This document shows, one piece after another, positions 44,889 through 56,907 of a DNA stretch of 64,000 nucleotides; positions within the stretch are counted from its first letter, which is position 1; each line of letters begins with the position of its first letter. Source of the DNA: Lyophyllum atratum. Its lineage: Eukaryota; Basidiomycota; Agaricomycetes; Agaricales; Lyophyllaceae. Both the position numbers and the translations under genes were made by a program. The notes under the pieces were generated by a model. It worked only from the letters and a program-made list of their open reading frames with translations, did not search any database and was not told the origin of the DNA. The DNA is taken from NCBI GenBank assembly GCA_014905825.1, contig JACGCN010000001.1, forward strand, positions 744,001 to 808,000. The letters run 5' to 3'.

Positions 44889-47800
44889 TTAATGGCTAAT
44901 GTACTGGAATACAAAAGAGACTTCAGGCAGCCCAACCTCAGCGCGTAGCAGGTCGTCATGGTTATTTTGAAGTTCTGCGTTGGTAAAGTGGTTCCATCTA
45001 TCGATCTAATGAGCCTCGATGTCAAGCTTTCAATGCACACATAAAAACACGTACGTGCTCGCATCGCCATACAATAGCGCTGGTGATTTAGTCATCTGTT
45101 TCCCATCCTTGCATCGTTTGCACTTGAAGGTCTCATGTGTCTCGCATAACGTCTTTTCAGTTAAACAGAAACAGTTGGCGCAGCGCATCGATCGAGAAAT
45201 GCCGCTCGGCGTCTTCCTTTTCATCCACAACGGCTGATGACAGGGCCTGCTTGTTCGCCTGCCTTTGGAAGATCTTCTCCTCAATAGTCCCAGTTGAAAT
45301 AAATCGGTATACAAAGCCTGTGTGAGTTCAATCAGCTGTACGAGGCATGATTGCAAATGTGCTAACTCACACTCTTTCTTTTGCCGTCACGCCAAACCCG
45401 GGCCAAGGCTTGCTGATCTGCTGCGGGGTTCCAGTCTAAAGCAAGTATATAAGTCGGATGCTCAAGTCGTATTTTGGATAACGACTGACCAGGATCGAAC
45501 AAAATCAAGCGGTTCGCGCCAATGAGGTTGATTCCACATCCACCAGCCTTACTGCTCAGTAGGAAGATAAACTCCTTCCCCTCTGGATCGTTAAACTGGT
45601 CAACTAGTTTTTGTCTCTTGGTGATGGACATTGTCCCGTCAAGCCGGAAACACCCATATCTGTGGAGGGAAAGACGGTTGAGTTTCTATATTGTTACGTT
45701 GAGAGATGTCATGCACTTCTTGCTTCGGCACAGTTTCTCAAAGAGGTCCAGAGTTTGGGTATAATTACTGATTAATACAATCTTGTCGGTTGTATGCGTC
45801 TTGATGTGGTGGAGAAATCTAACAACGCGTAAGCTTGAACGCCGCTACGCCATGCATTGACACGCACCTCTCGAGGACCAAGAACTTTCCACCCCAATCA
45901 CATCGCACCGTGTGATTTCTGCCTTTCTCTTTTGCAGTCGCACCGGCTCCCGCGAAGCCTTCTGGAATTAAATGCTCGCAGCCTCGAAGGTCTTGAGGGA
46001 GATTCAGGAGCTCTGGGTGATTACAGAGCTTCTTGAGTATATTGATGGCCTTAAGAGGCTGTGAATCTGCTCCTCGTAGGAGAGCTTTGATTTCCGGCGA
46101 CGAAATGAATAGTCGGTAAAGAGATAGCTGGAAATCTGAGAGTCCGCAGAAGACGACCTGCTCATACTTGACAGGGACTAAGAGTAGACATGTGAGTTTG
46201 AAACAAAAGAACAGGGGGTGAAGACGCACGGTATTTGGAGAGAAGGTCGTTGGTCCTGCGGATGATAAACTTAGTAACGAGTCCTCCAAGTTCTTTCAGC
46301 TTCTCCTCGCTCTTGGCCTTGACCTGGTCACTCGCCTCGGCATCACGGCCACGAATGATAGCATGCTCGAAGTTTTTCCGGAAGTCGTTTTTGGAGCCCA
46401 GGAAATTAGGATTGGCAAAACTGAGAAGGGAGAAATATTCTGAGAGATCATTCTACATACTAGCTATGAGTGAACGTCCTGATAGCTGCATCATTGTGTA
46501 GACATACCTGAATGGGAGTGCCGGTGAGAATGACACGTCGCTTGACGTTCAACGCATTCAATGCCTGATATGTGAGAGACTCTAGCAGGCCGCTGTCAAG
46601 TGCTAGGGAGACAATCGGTCGGATAAGGACCTCACCTGAGTTCTTTAACCTGTGGCCTTCGTCACAAAGAAGCAAACCGATACTGCAATTCGCAAGATGC
46701 GCTCCGAGGGTTCGAAGAGTTTCGTATGAAACAATCATTACTAGAATGATGTGAATGTTGTTACACGGAAAATTATCGCAGGAGTAGCTACCTGGTTGTG
46801 TGACATTCCTTCCCTGGGCGGCCACCCACCGACCTACCTTCTCTATTAGCTCGGCCTTTCCGCCTTTGCCATCAACTGCCAAGGCTGTTATTGCATCTTT
46901 CCCTAACCACTTAACTGCAGTACGTGTTGAATGCTGTACGAGGATCGAATAGAACTTTTATGGTGCTTACCCAATTCATTTGCCCAGTTCTTCACCAAAC
47001 TGGAAGGACATGCGATGATGCACTTCTCTATAGAAGGCTTCCCAGCTTGCGGAGATTGCTTCAGCAACGTCCATAGTAATGCGATGCACTGAAGGGTTTT
47101 CCCAAGACCCATCTCATCGGCCATGATACAGCCATACTGGTTCTCCATGAGCATGCCAGTAGCGCATTTATACAGAAACTGGAATCTGTCAGAACGAGAT
47201 AACGCATGGATCATTAGACTCACCTTGACGCCTTCAACTTGATGTGGCCGAAGAACCTTCGTCAGCCGTGGGTCAATGACGACCGGGACCTTGTCCACTT
47301 TATCCTTCTGATCTTTTCCCTCACCCAGCAAAGCCTTCAAGCTTTTGTGTGGATTATACATGCCTGCTGTCTTCGTTAAGGCCTCTTGTGCTGCCTTCTC
47401 CTTGGCCTCCTCCTTTTCTCGTTCCTTCCTCTCTGCGTCGGTTTCTCGATCGTCGATAGTTGGATCGTATAGTACAATTGCGTGGTCCTCCATTGGATCG
47501 TGTAATGGTCGGGGTATAATCTTCGCCTTCGGTCGGATTCCGAGGGATATGTTTGTCGGAATCAGAGGAACTACAGCTCCATCCTTGTTTATCATGGCAG
47601 GCATCGAAAACCTGCGAGCAATCTGCTCGAACGGCTTCGGTTTGTACACAGGATAGGTCTTGATGGCAGCAAGCAAGTCCTCTTCATTATGATAGTTCCC
47701 GTCACGGTCATCCTTCTTCTTTTTCTTCTTCCGGGCAACCTCAGCCTCCGAATCCGAATCGTCGTCGGCCCCTTGTTGTCCCTTGCACGAGACACGCTTT

Positions 47801-47934
47801 CGCTTCCTTTGGGGTTGGACACGACCGATAGGAACAGCTAGTGTCGGGGGCTTGAATGGCTTGTTGATGCGGGTGCTCTCCTGGAGGCGGTCCACAACTT
47901 TGCCATCCGTCGTTGTCGGTGCGCGTCGCAGCAT
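44889..47934 (-). CDS. rad54: Rad54, SNF2-family recombinational repair translocase
   Basis: Stimulates Rad51 strand invasion and remodels duplex DNA. Start 47934 ([17 protein letters not shown]). The basic N-terminal region includes SCKGQQG and KKKKKK. The helicase core is clear: [18 protein letters not shown], Walker [20 protein letters not shown], motif [15 protein letters not shown], motif [23 protein letters not shown] and [13 protein letters not shown]. RecA lobe 2 has [40 protein letters not shown] and [20 protein letters not shown]. The C-terminus includes [12 protein letters not shown], a CxxC-type cluster. About nine exons with introns of 45-70 nt; stop 44889. Confidence 0.95.
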
Positions 47935-48059
47935 CTCACTCAATTTAGTCAACAATGACAAGCAAACGCGGTTAGAGGATCACGAGACAGTTGTGACAGC
48001 AAAGCATAGATTGCGACGGATCGCGTACAGAACAAATAACAGCAAACACTCGAAACTAC

Positions 48060-50617
48060 TTATACCCCCCAACGTCGACCATCTGCGTCCAATGCAGCGT
48101 TTGCATAGGCCGAGTAGTTCTCAATAATCACTCTCGCGACTAAGACACTACCAGGCTGGCCAACAAGGAAAGGGGAGATATTCAGACGCTGAGCGACGAG
48201 AGCATTATCTGATGAGCAGAATGCCAAAACTTCCACCCCAGCCATCGCTACAAACTAATCGAATAGTTAGTTCTTGTAGGTCTAAAGCATATAGTACCGC
48301 ATACCAGCTCTCCAGAATTCAGGCGTGAATGAAAGAGTTCAAATTGGCTCTGTTGGCTGGAAGTCGAGCTCACATCAGGGACTATCTTGGCTGACGGTCC
48401 GCCAGTGCGAACAGTATCGAGCAGAGCGAGAGCGGATTTCTGGCTGTAAAATTTACCCGGCGGTCCCTTGTTACCCACGATGAGTTCAAGAGTTGGTGAG
48501 CCAGGGGGTGAAGGGGATGCATCGGCTAAAATGACTGGGATCGAGGCTGCTGTGTCGAGGTTCAGGAAGAACACAGACGGTCGAGATCTATGAGAAAGCA
48601 AAGCATCAGTCGGCGAGCGACAGCAAGAGCGTAAGTCGAACCCACGATTCAGAGGTTACGAGTTCGAGGGCAGGTTTACTCTGAGACTCTGATCCAAGAC
48701 CTCTTCATGATGGTTAGTGTAGAACATCACATGGGAGGGTGGGAGAACGAACAAGGGGCCAAAAATAGTGGAACGCTTCCAAGTTGCTCCTAAAGTATTC
48801 ATAACGGCTGCTGCCCCCGAAGGGAACAGTTTATCTTTCGCGAGTGCAAGGCTGGCAGTGAATGGTGTCAATGGCGACATAAGCCAGGGAGTAGTGAATC
48901 CCCACCTTTGTTGAAGAGCGGATCGAGTCTGATCCGCTGATGATTCCGTCACCGGTGCTCGTAACAATTCCGCGTGCGCAGAAATTGGTTCGTGGGCAGG
49001 CTCGGCGGCAGTAGGACCATCGTCCTCAAAATCAGGAAGTGTTTCTACCTCTTGAGCAGCTCCTGCCAGGCTAAATAACTCTTCTGCAGTTGGGGGGACC
49101 TGGGCACCAAAGGACATCAAAAGACCTGGGATTTCGTTGCCTAGCGTTTCCTCGTTTCCCTGAAGGGATCTGCTAGACGTGAAGCCTGCACCACCATGGC
49201 TCCCCGACGCTTCATCATTCAGCTGCTGCATTTCCTTGCGATATCTCCCTTTCACCGTTTTTAACTTGCCTTTCTCGAAAGTGAGTAGCGAGCTGGTGTT
49301 CTTTTTCGTGAATCCTGATGAAGACCGTCCAGGGCCTGGCTTCGATCCAGATGCAAGCATGACGCGATTAGGTGAATGAGGTGCACCAGAGGTGGAAGGG
49401 GAAGGTGCTGCACTCCGTCCAAGAAGACGAGCTTTGACTGGGATGCCTCCCTCCATATCGGCGATTTTCAGAACGTCAACCATTTTAACTCTGGGATTCG
49501 CTGCTTTTGCTCTATGGGAAGGTAGTCTTGCGATCTGGCTATGTTCTGCGACATCGAAAAGGGTGTCTGCTGTATCTGGCTCGGGCACACCAGTCCGCGA
49601 CCATGGCGACATCCGCCATCAAATCGTCATTACCACCTCCGCCGAATGCCTTTAAAGTGTCTACATCAGCACTGCGAGCCCTTGTGATCGGTGGGGGTGT
49701 GTGGACTTGATTCGGTAACTCGAGCTCCTCATCGGATGCGGGAATGATTTCCTCGAGAGATGAGGCACGAACAGACTTCTTTGGTGGAGAACGCGCAGGT
49801 TGCGGCATAGAAATTGATTGGGAAGAGCCTGCCTGGGCGTCCTTTGTGCCACGTCCTGGTAAAGGTATACGCTTCTTTCGTTGGGAGGATTCCGCAGACT
49901 TTTGGGTTTCGCGAGCACGTTTGGCGGGTCGATTATCGTCCGAATCGTCAATTTCTATGACAGATGGACTACGTCTTCTTTTCTCGGTCACAGACTGAGC
50001 TGGACGCTTGCCAGATGACGTTGGGGGTGATGCCACCGCGCCAGACTTGAGGGAATGTCGTTTCGGCTTGCGACCTAAAAGGACGTTACATATATTAGCA
50101 TGTACGGGATATCATAGACGCGCACGTGGAGGCCCCATAGGCAAGAACTCTTCTCCAGCTTTGAAGAGACTCATGTCCCGGTAATCTCGGCCGCCCGCAT
50201 TGGCACGCTCCCAAAAGCGGTCTACGATATGTTCAGAGCCTATGAATGATTCGGCGGGTTCCCAGCTACGATGTCCGGATGGCAGTTAGACGTGGTATTG
50301 TTTGGAAAGAGACAAGACCTACGTATCGTCTCCAGGACCATATCCCTTCCACTGACGCGTCGACGAGATTCACATGCGCTGTAAAATATGTTTGAATAAC
50401 GAACACTCACCCGGACGTTGTATTTCTTGAGAGGACGGTCAGAGTGTGTACAAACCAACACTGGCAAGAGCACGCACCCATATCAGGTTCTTCTTCCGGC
50501 CCTTTTCTTTCTCGACCCGCGCCTCAGTAATGGACTCTGCGGAGAAGATTCGATTGGGTGAATAGGACGAATAAGAGGCAACTGACCGACTTCATATTCT
50601 GGTTCTTCGTCACTCAT
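48060..50617 (-). CDS. Chromodomain protein with long disordered middle region
   Basis: Probable methyl-lysine reader. Start 50617: MSDEEPEYEV, then across an intron ESITEARVEKEKGRKKNLIW. A 15-nt exon at 50411-50425 adds KYNVR, and the next exon WKGYGPGDDTW is followed by EPAESFIGSEHIVDRFWERA. Spliced together these give a textbook chromodomain (W-K-Y-N-V-R-W-K-G-Y). The middle 400 residues are Ser/Pro/Lys-rich with likely nuclear signals (KRPAQSVTEKRRR). A conserved-looking C-terminal part begins ALQQRWGFTTPWLMSP and ends NYSAYANAALDADGRRW near 48060. One join near 49580 needs a 52-nt intron or a +1 step. I cannot place it in a named HP1/Clr4/CMT class. Confidence 0.85.
50411..50425 (-). other. 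15-nt micro-exon inside the chromodomain
   Basis: On the minus strand the exon is bounded by an acceptor (CTCTCAAG) and a donor (GTGAGTG). Its five codons K-Y-N-V-R fill precisely the beta-strand missing between the flanking chromodomain exons. The downstream exon begins at TGG after a GTCAG acceptor. Confidence 0.75.
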
Positions 50618-51249
50618 GGTTGCTAAATGAACTTAGAATTCGACAACTTCAAGGGTCATTTCTATGGTGAGCACGTGCACGTGGGATATCTTTTGCGATT
50701 CAATTGTATTCGTCGTCAAGTTTTTTTGTAGCTTTCAGATTTCTCGGCCGATAACGCATATACTCAGACTGTAGTCATGGCCCAACTGCTACATCGTTAT
50801 TTCCCAAAAAATATCGGTGCGTGCATGTCAAGTGCTTTCATGCTCGGCTCGGGACCCCGGCATTATTCAAGCTCCGAATTACTTTACGCTTCCCATTATT
50901 GCCCAAGGCCCAAGGCCCTTCCATAGCGGACGACTTCCTTCCATGCGTAGAGTGCCTTAGCAGCGTAAAATAATGACTGAAGACTTAAAACAAAGCCACA
51001 TTTGGGAATGCTCTTTCATCGAGGCCTGGAAGGAGGAGAACTAAACAGTGCTGATGAATTTCAGATACCGCTTGTGTTATCTTATCACAGCACTTATAAA
51101 TTATGTCATAGGTAAATCAACCCAAGATTAGATACAGTAGCTAGGAGGTTTCAAATTTCACCCCTTATACTAGGTAAACATTCCAACGCTGGACTTCCGA
51201 AAGCAGGTAAGTCGAATATGACCTGATTCACATTCTCCTCTAAAACACC
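50618..51249. other. Divergent intergenic region, chromodomain gene / BRI3-like gene
   Basis: About 630 bp with short palindromic words such as GCACGTGCACGTG at about 50674-50686 (two overlapping CACGTG-like E-box cores). Otherwise nothing recognisable. Confidence 0.45.
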
Positions 51250-51716
51250 ATGTCGGGTAAAACACCGCAGGGTCATGGCGCAGCTCCTCCAGCATACGAT
51301 CAACCCTCAGATCGAGAACGGGCCTCCCCGTACTACGCGCCGAGCACCCCCGGAATGCAGCAGCCGCAATACCAGGCCGCCCCTCCTGCAACAGGTATGC
51401 ATCTATTTTTTTTATTGCAAGGTCACCAAATATCTGAATCCCCGCCCTGCAAAGTGGCATACATGACGTCTTGTATGCAAGGCCGTCACGATGCTACCGT
51501 ACGCTTCGGCCTCTGTGGCATTCTCACCGCGATCGTGAGTTTATCACCCTAGGAATTAACCATCTAATCAGCCTACTAGTTTTGCTTTCCCATCGGGTTC
51601 ATCTGCTTGTGGTAAGCCCAATTCTTAGTACGAGTTCAAGCAACTTGGACTTACCCGACCTCGATACCAGTTTGGATACTGAAAGGGTCTGTCGTCGATG
51701 CGGAGTCAGAATGTGA
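51250..51716 (+). CDS. Small BRI3-like membrane protein
   Basis: About 95 residues in four exons. Exon 1 (from 51250) is Pro/Gln/Tyr-rich (PPAYDQPSDRERASPYY). The exons after the introns give ATGRHDATVRFGLCGILTAI, FCFPIGFICLCLDTERVCRR and CGVRM. A single hydrophobic segment with the FPIGFICL core is followed by a cysteine-rich end, resembling brain protein I3 and related fungal small membrane proteins; function unknown. The unspliced sequence breaks this into meaningless short frames. Confidence 0.75.
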
Positions 51717-52101
51717 TTTTTATATATGGAGTCGACATACCATTACGTCCTAATTGCCCTCCCTACTTGATCGCCCCTCTTTTCTGTTGCGGTTACGCCA
51801 TGAGACCTTACGTTTGACATGCATGAATTCAAACAAGCATATAGTTTTCCCTCATCGTGATGGGAATTGTGGAACTTACCAGACACAATTCTCTCACTTA
51901 GCTTGCGAGTGAGAAAACGGAGGAATAACATTGCAATAACGGGTTCGTAAACTATATGTACATGGCGCAAACTCCCGCTACCGGTATATAACAAGAGATA
52001 CAGTATTTAGAGATTAGTAAAGCATGTAGGTATATGTGGCGCAAGAAATGTATTTTACATGATCTGGAAGCAAAGTTTCCAGAGTTCATTCAAGATGTGC
52101 T
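51717..52101. other. Convergent intergenic region, BRI3-like gene / Crb2-like gene
   Basis: About 385 bp, AT-rich, between convergent genes. No gene, RNA or repeat recognised. Confidence 0.5.
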
Positions 52102-55100
52102 TTACGCGTCTTGGGATTCAGGATGTTGTAGCCCCCACTGCGGAATGGGTAGAAGTCGAGAAGCAATCAGACAATCCTTCACCCAGGCCCAGTGCACGGT
52201 TCTCCCTTCCTCTAAGTGCGAGTTATACTGATGAGCCTCCTTGATGACAACAAAATCGAACAAGGAAACGGAGTTGGAAGCATATTTCACATCGCTGACG
52301 GCTTCGACACGGTCCGCCCCCATGGCCAGGATGATGCGCGTGACTGCATTATGGGCTTCCTGCGTTTTTTCTTCCGCGCTGGTAAGCTTCATAAAATATT
52401 GTCAACGAACTGTCATAGGCGGCCGTGACTGTGTACCCATACCTTCTTTCCTTTCGGTGAAGGTACCATCTCGGAACCGACGCACAGGATCGACTTCCCC
52501 TCGAATAATTTACATGGGACTCGATTGTCCATGATATCGTTGAGTTGATGAACACTATTGCCCCAGTCGACATCGACTTGTTGAGACGCCCGACCACCTA
52601 AAGCCTCGGAGTATCCTTGAGGTAACATGTAGGCCAGCCAATCCTTTTCTTCGCCCTGAATTATATGCGGTTAAGGAAGGCAGAGACACGCAGGAGGACA
52701 AAGCTCACCGAGGCAACAGAATCATGAAGCCAAGAAACGGCCAAACAGGGGATACCCAACGCCAGAGCGATGAGGAATTTGGGCTTGAGGCTTGAGTCAT
52801 CGGCCACCAGGAAAACTCGTTCAATTTCATCTTTCCCTGTCCATTGAGCATCAGCCTTCCGGATGACCCATCGATGGTTCCCATTAGAATGCTTTCCATC
52901 CATCCTTATGACATCGGACCAGTCGTTGATGACGCTACCGCCGTTATTTCTAACAGCAGACATGACACTCTCCTTCTCTTTCTCCCAGTTTCCATTGGAC
53001 GAGATAGTCACCGCGAGAGCCGTTTTATCGAAGATACTAGTACGAGGACCGCGAATGGACGGGCCGCTGGCTAGAGAAAGTTTTGATGGCGTCGGGCTTG
53101 GTTTGACACGTTCTGGCTTGACTGTCGTTACGAGGGTGTCAGGGGATATCGTGCGATCCTTCCAGGCATAGCTAATGGTTTTGCTCGCAATCTTGATGGC
53201 CTGTAGGGTAACCTCCGTGATGCCGCTATCCGTACGAACGCTCACGAAACCAGAAGATTCGAGTTTAGCAACATCGACGACCTTGACGCCTCGTGCGAGC
53301 TTGGGAACGAGGACGTCGTCACCGACGCGGAGGTCGAGAAGCCTCATCTGATCGAGAGCGACCACGCCCTCCGTCGAGTCATCAAAGTGAACAGTGTAGC
53401 GAGCACCACCCATATCGGAATGGACAGTGCCAGGATAAAAATGACCATCCTGCTTCCACAGAGCAAATACGCGAGTAGGCTCTAAATCACCCATCTTGCT
53501 AGTAGAAGTCGCTGACCGCAGCCGTTTGGCTTGTCTCGTAGATGGAGTGATGGAGGGAACTTTCATGGTCTTTTTGGAAACTTTGGAGTTGGCCTTGGTT
53601 GTCTTCGACGGCAGGACACTACGTTTTCGCTTTCGCGATGACGCGGCAGTAAAGTCTGGATCCATATAGTCCTCATCTGCAGGCTCGGTGCCATCATCTT
53701 CATCGTCAAGACCAAGCACGACGAACCCGTCATCTCCAGAAAGCGGAGATTCGTCATAGTCTGCTGTAGCACGCCTTCGAGACCTCCCAGCTGGCACAGT
53801 TGCATTCCTCTTGGGTTTTGAACATTGAACGGTTGCTGCTTTTCCCTTCCCTTTGTTCGCAGCAAGGGTATTGACGCGCGGGCGTTTGGGTTCGGTCGCT
53901 TTCCCCAAATCTTGTTCTGGAATAGATGATGGGACCTCGCCAGTCTCCCACGACGCACGAATGGCTGTTGGCTTCACCGGAAATGAGGTTGACGCGCGAG
54001 TTCCGCGAGTTTTAGGTTTGGAAGGGCCGGCCTCAGGTACTGGTCCTGCGGAAGGGACTGACGTGTTCTGCTTTTTAAGGCCAGCCGACGTAGATCGCTT
54101 TCGCTGGAAGTCAATGTCATAAGTTGGAGGTCATAGGGTCAGAGACAACGAAGAATACCTGATGAGCATTAGGGCTTTTGCCCCGCTGACGTTCATCAGC
54201 AGGTGCTATTCCTTTCCCTTCCATAGCAACTCCGCCACTAGAAGATTTCTTTTCTTGATTAGAAATCACAGCGGCGAGAGGGACATCTTCTTCATCGTCT
54301 TCCTCCTCCTCCTCCTCATCACCCACGGGGAATAAGGCTTTGCCCACATCCGCCGCAGATGCCTTATTCTCAGCCCTATCAATAGTCATCGACTCCTCTA
54401 CGTCTTCCCTTCCATCGGTACTGGGTTGGGTTAGCTTCTTGGTAGGGCTGCGGGACGTGTTGCTCCTTGAATCTGACGTAGCCTCAGCGTCCCGAAGAGG
54501 TTCGGAGTCCGGAATGATGTCCATCTGGTCGTTATCCCCTTCTCGGTGACGTGATGACGTGATATGAGGTCGAGGGGATAGATGAGGGTTTACAGGCTGT
54601 GGACGAGTGGGGAATCGCCTCTGAGGTGGCTGTCGCACTTCCTCATCGAACGATGGCTGGGTTTGTTCCACGGTGACCGGCGTGCCCGCCCTGCTTCCAT
54701 GCTGTGGTGAAGGAGGACTTGGAGTCAGGTGCGAACGGGTAGGAAATCGCCTTGGGGGCGGCATCGTCGTATGAGGCTCAAACGATGGCTGGGTTTCTTC
54801 CATAGGCCCACCCGCATTATCATTGGCCGCAGACGGGTTGGGAAGGCTGTGCTGTACTTGCGGTGCGCCGACGGGACGATCTAGGTAGTGCTGATACCGA
54901 TGCATTTTTTTGGGATCAATCATGGCCAGCAAGTTCCTGGATTTGGTAGTAGTAGTGGAGTTAGCGGTTCCGCCATGATTATGGGAGCCGCCGACTAGAG
55001 CATCAAAGGGGTGTACCAGTTGTTGATCCATCTCCTCGTCGTTGTCCACTTGCGTAGAAGGTTGAGTCGCCTCCAGCATTGGAGGTGGAGGGTCATCTTC

Positions 55101-56196
55101 TTCGCGGTCCTCTAGATGCGTGTAGTAAGATGAAGAGGGAGCATCACTCAAACAATCATCCGTTGAACAACGCGAGAGGTCGCCCGCATGCGCGCTCGGA
55201 ATATCGTCGATCTCCATGTAGTCAGGTTGGCGGCCAGACAGCTCTAATTGACTTTCTACCAATGGTTGCGAAGGTTGCGATTGCGAGCCACCTGAGGCAG
55301 AAGGAGTCGATTCGACAAGAATGGTGCCCTCTACCGGTGACGTAAACCGCATGGATCGGTTCGACGCACTACCATACGGACGCATTGACGTGGGGCTGCG
55401 TCTGCCACTGACTGAAGAGTTCCCGCTGGGCAGAACGACGCGCGATAGGTCGGAAAGAGGGACGTTGAACTGTTTCGATGTGGCCAAGAATTGTTGCTCT
55501 GGATCCTGATCTGCAACGCCAAAGGAGTCTTGGGAAGAAACAGGTGACGCAACACGCTTCTTGGGTGTCGTACTAGTCGTAGGGTAAGTTGTTGATCGAG
55601 TAGGATTCCGACGGGCGGGGCTGTAAGTGGGTTGAGGGCCACCAGCTTTTGTACGAGGAGACTGAAAAGAGACCGCTTTGGCACCTGCTTTGGGCTTGAA
55701 AGGCAGGCAGGCCTTTAGCAAGGTGGCTTCAAATGATTAGATCTGCTCTTACCTTTGTACCGCTGGAACTCGAAAGTCTTGAATGGACAACGAGAGGCTC
55801 AGCTGAATGCAATTGTGCAGGGCCCTCCCTCTCTTCTCGCCGAAGCACCTTATGCGTGCCTATGTTCTCCTTCTGCGACCCCTCCTTGGCCTCCACCTCG
55901 TCATCTACGTGCTGCGTCTGAGTCTGTGCAAGGCCGTGAAAATGATAGCTTGGCAGCGAGCTCGAGCCCCGCGACGGCGAGGAGTCTGTGGCTTCCTTGG
56001 TCATGTTGGAGTCGTCTGCAGATCCTTGTCCACGCATGTAGCTAGTTTGCCAGACGGGTTCTTCTGAATCCAACATACTTTGAAGGAGTTGCGTAGCTTG
56101 CGATTCTTCCTCCAGGTCGCTGGAACTGGTTAGCTATAATGGCCAGGGGTGACAGGTGAGACGCCAAACGCACCTACTGCCGTCAACATTGTTCAT
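52102..56196 (-). CDS. Crb2/Rad9/53BP1-type DNA-damage checkpoint mediator
   Basis: Adaptor that recruits Chk1 or Chk2 kinases to damaged chromatin. Start 56196: MNNVDGSSSSDLEEES, then a disordered region of about 700 residues rich in SQ/TQ sites (ATQPSTQ, EETQPSF, EQTQPSF, KLTQPST, plus several SQ), the pattern for ATM/ATR phosphorylation. The C-terminal third has a Tudor-like fold (TRVFALWKQDGHFYPGTVHS, ARYTVHFDDSTEGVVALDQM, LRVGDDVLVPKLARGVKVVD). Two BRCT domains follow: FLIALALGIPCLAVSWLHDS in the first, and LFEGKSILCVG with RTVHWAWVKDCLIASRLLP in the second, ending at 52102. Tudor plus tandem BRCT is diagnostic of this group. A basic stretch (SRKRKRSVLPSKTTKANSK) suggests nuclear import. 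Confidence 0.85.
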
Positions 56197-56907
56197 CCTT
56201 CAACGCGTCCTTTTCGCGTTTTTAGTTCCAGAGGTGATGACGGTAAAGTAACAAGAGGACTCGATGAGATTCAGGGCTCGCGTAATTGCAGTTATGTCTA
56301 ACTGAATGGGTTTTGATGGAATCTTGGAGAGGTCAGGGCTGAACTGAATAGAATTTAGGTTCGAATGCAGTTCACCGTTGTTCGATCGACAGCTAAAATA
56401 TTGCTACCTCTCTTGCTAGAGCAGCTTAACCCAGCAACATCTACTCAGAGCTGGAATAAAGCGTGCAAACTCCTCCAGCAGCAGAGAGAAGAACGATTTG
56501 AATTTTGAAGTCGAACCTCAAGAAGTGCACAAGGGGTTAAGTAAGCGACAACGTGACCGGTCATCAACCAAGTTAAAGCAACGACTTGGCTTTGACTTGG
56601 CCCAGTCACTTCGAGCCTGACAGTGAGATCGCCGTCTCTTGCCTGTACCAATTAACCGCCTTGCTCCGGGTCACGCAGGTCGTCGAGCACAGGCCATCTT
56701 GTCCAGCGCAGATGCCTCGTATAGGCAGAACTCGTAGGTTGCCCCACAGGTTACTCTCCTCAGAAGTCGACGCCGGACCGTCACCCCAGTACCAAGATAC
56801 CCAACAAGATCTCCGAGTCACACCGCTTTGTGCGAATACACCACAAATCAAAAACCAAACCTGGTGTGCCCTCTAAGACCCAAACTCAAGATGGAGCAAC
56901 GCCAGTC
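56197..56907. other. Divergent intergenic region, Crb2-like gene / membrane protein
   Basis: About 710 bp, the longest gap in the window. Plus-strand open frames from 56586 run into the next gene and could include an upstream exon for it, for example a missing signal peptide. None has a clear start or splice link. No repeat or RNA gene seen. Confidence 0.4.

Noticed and set aside
50672..50688. Overlapping CACGTG-like words as a regulatory operator
   Set aside because: Suggestive E-box cores but too short and isolated to call a site.
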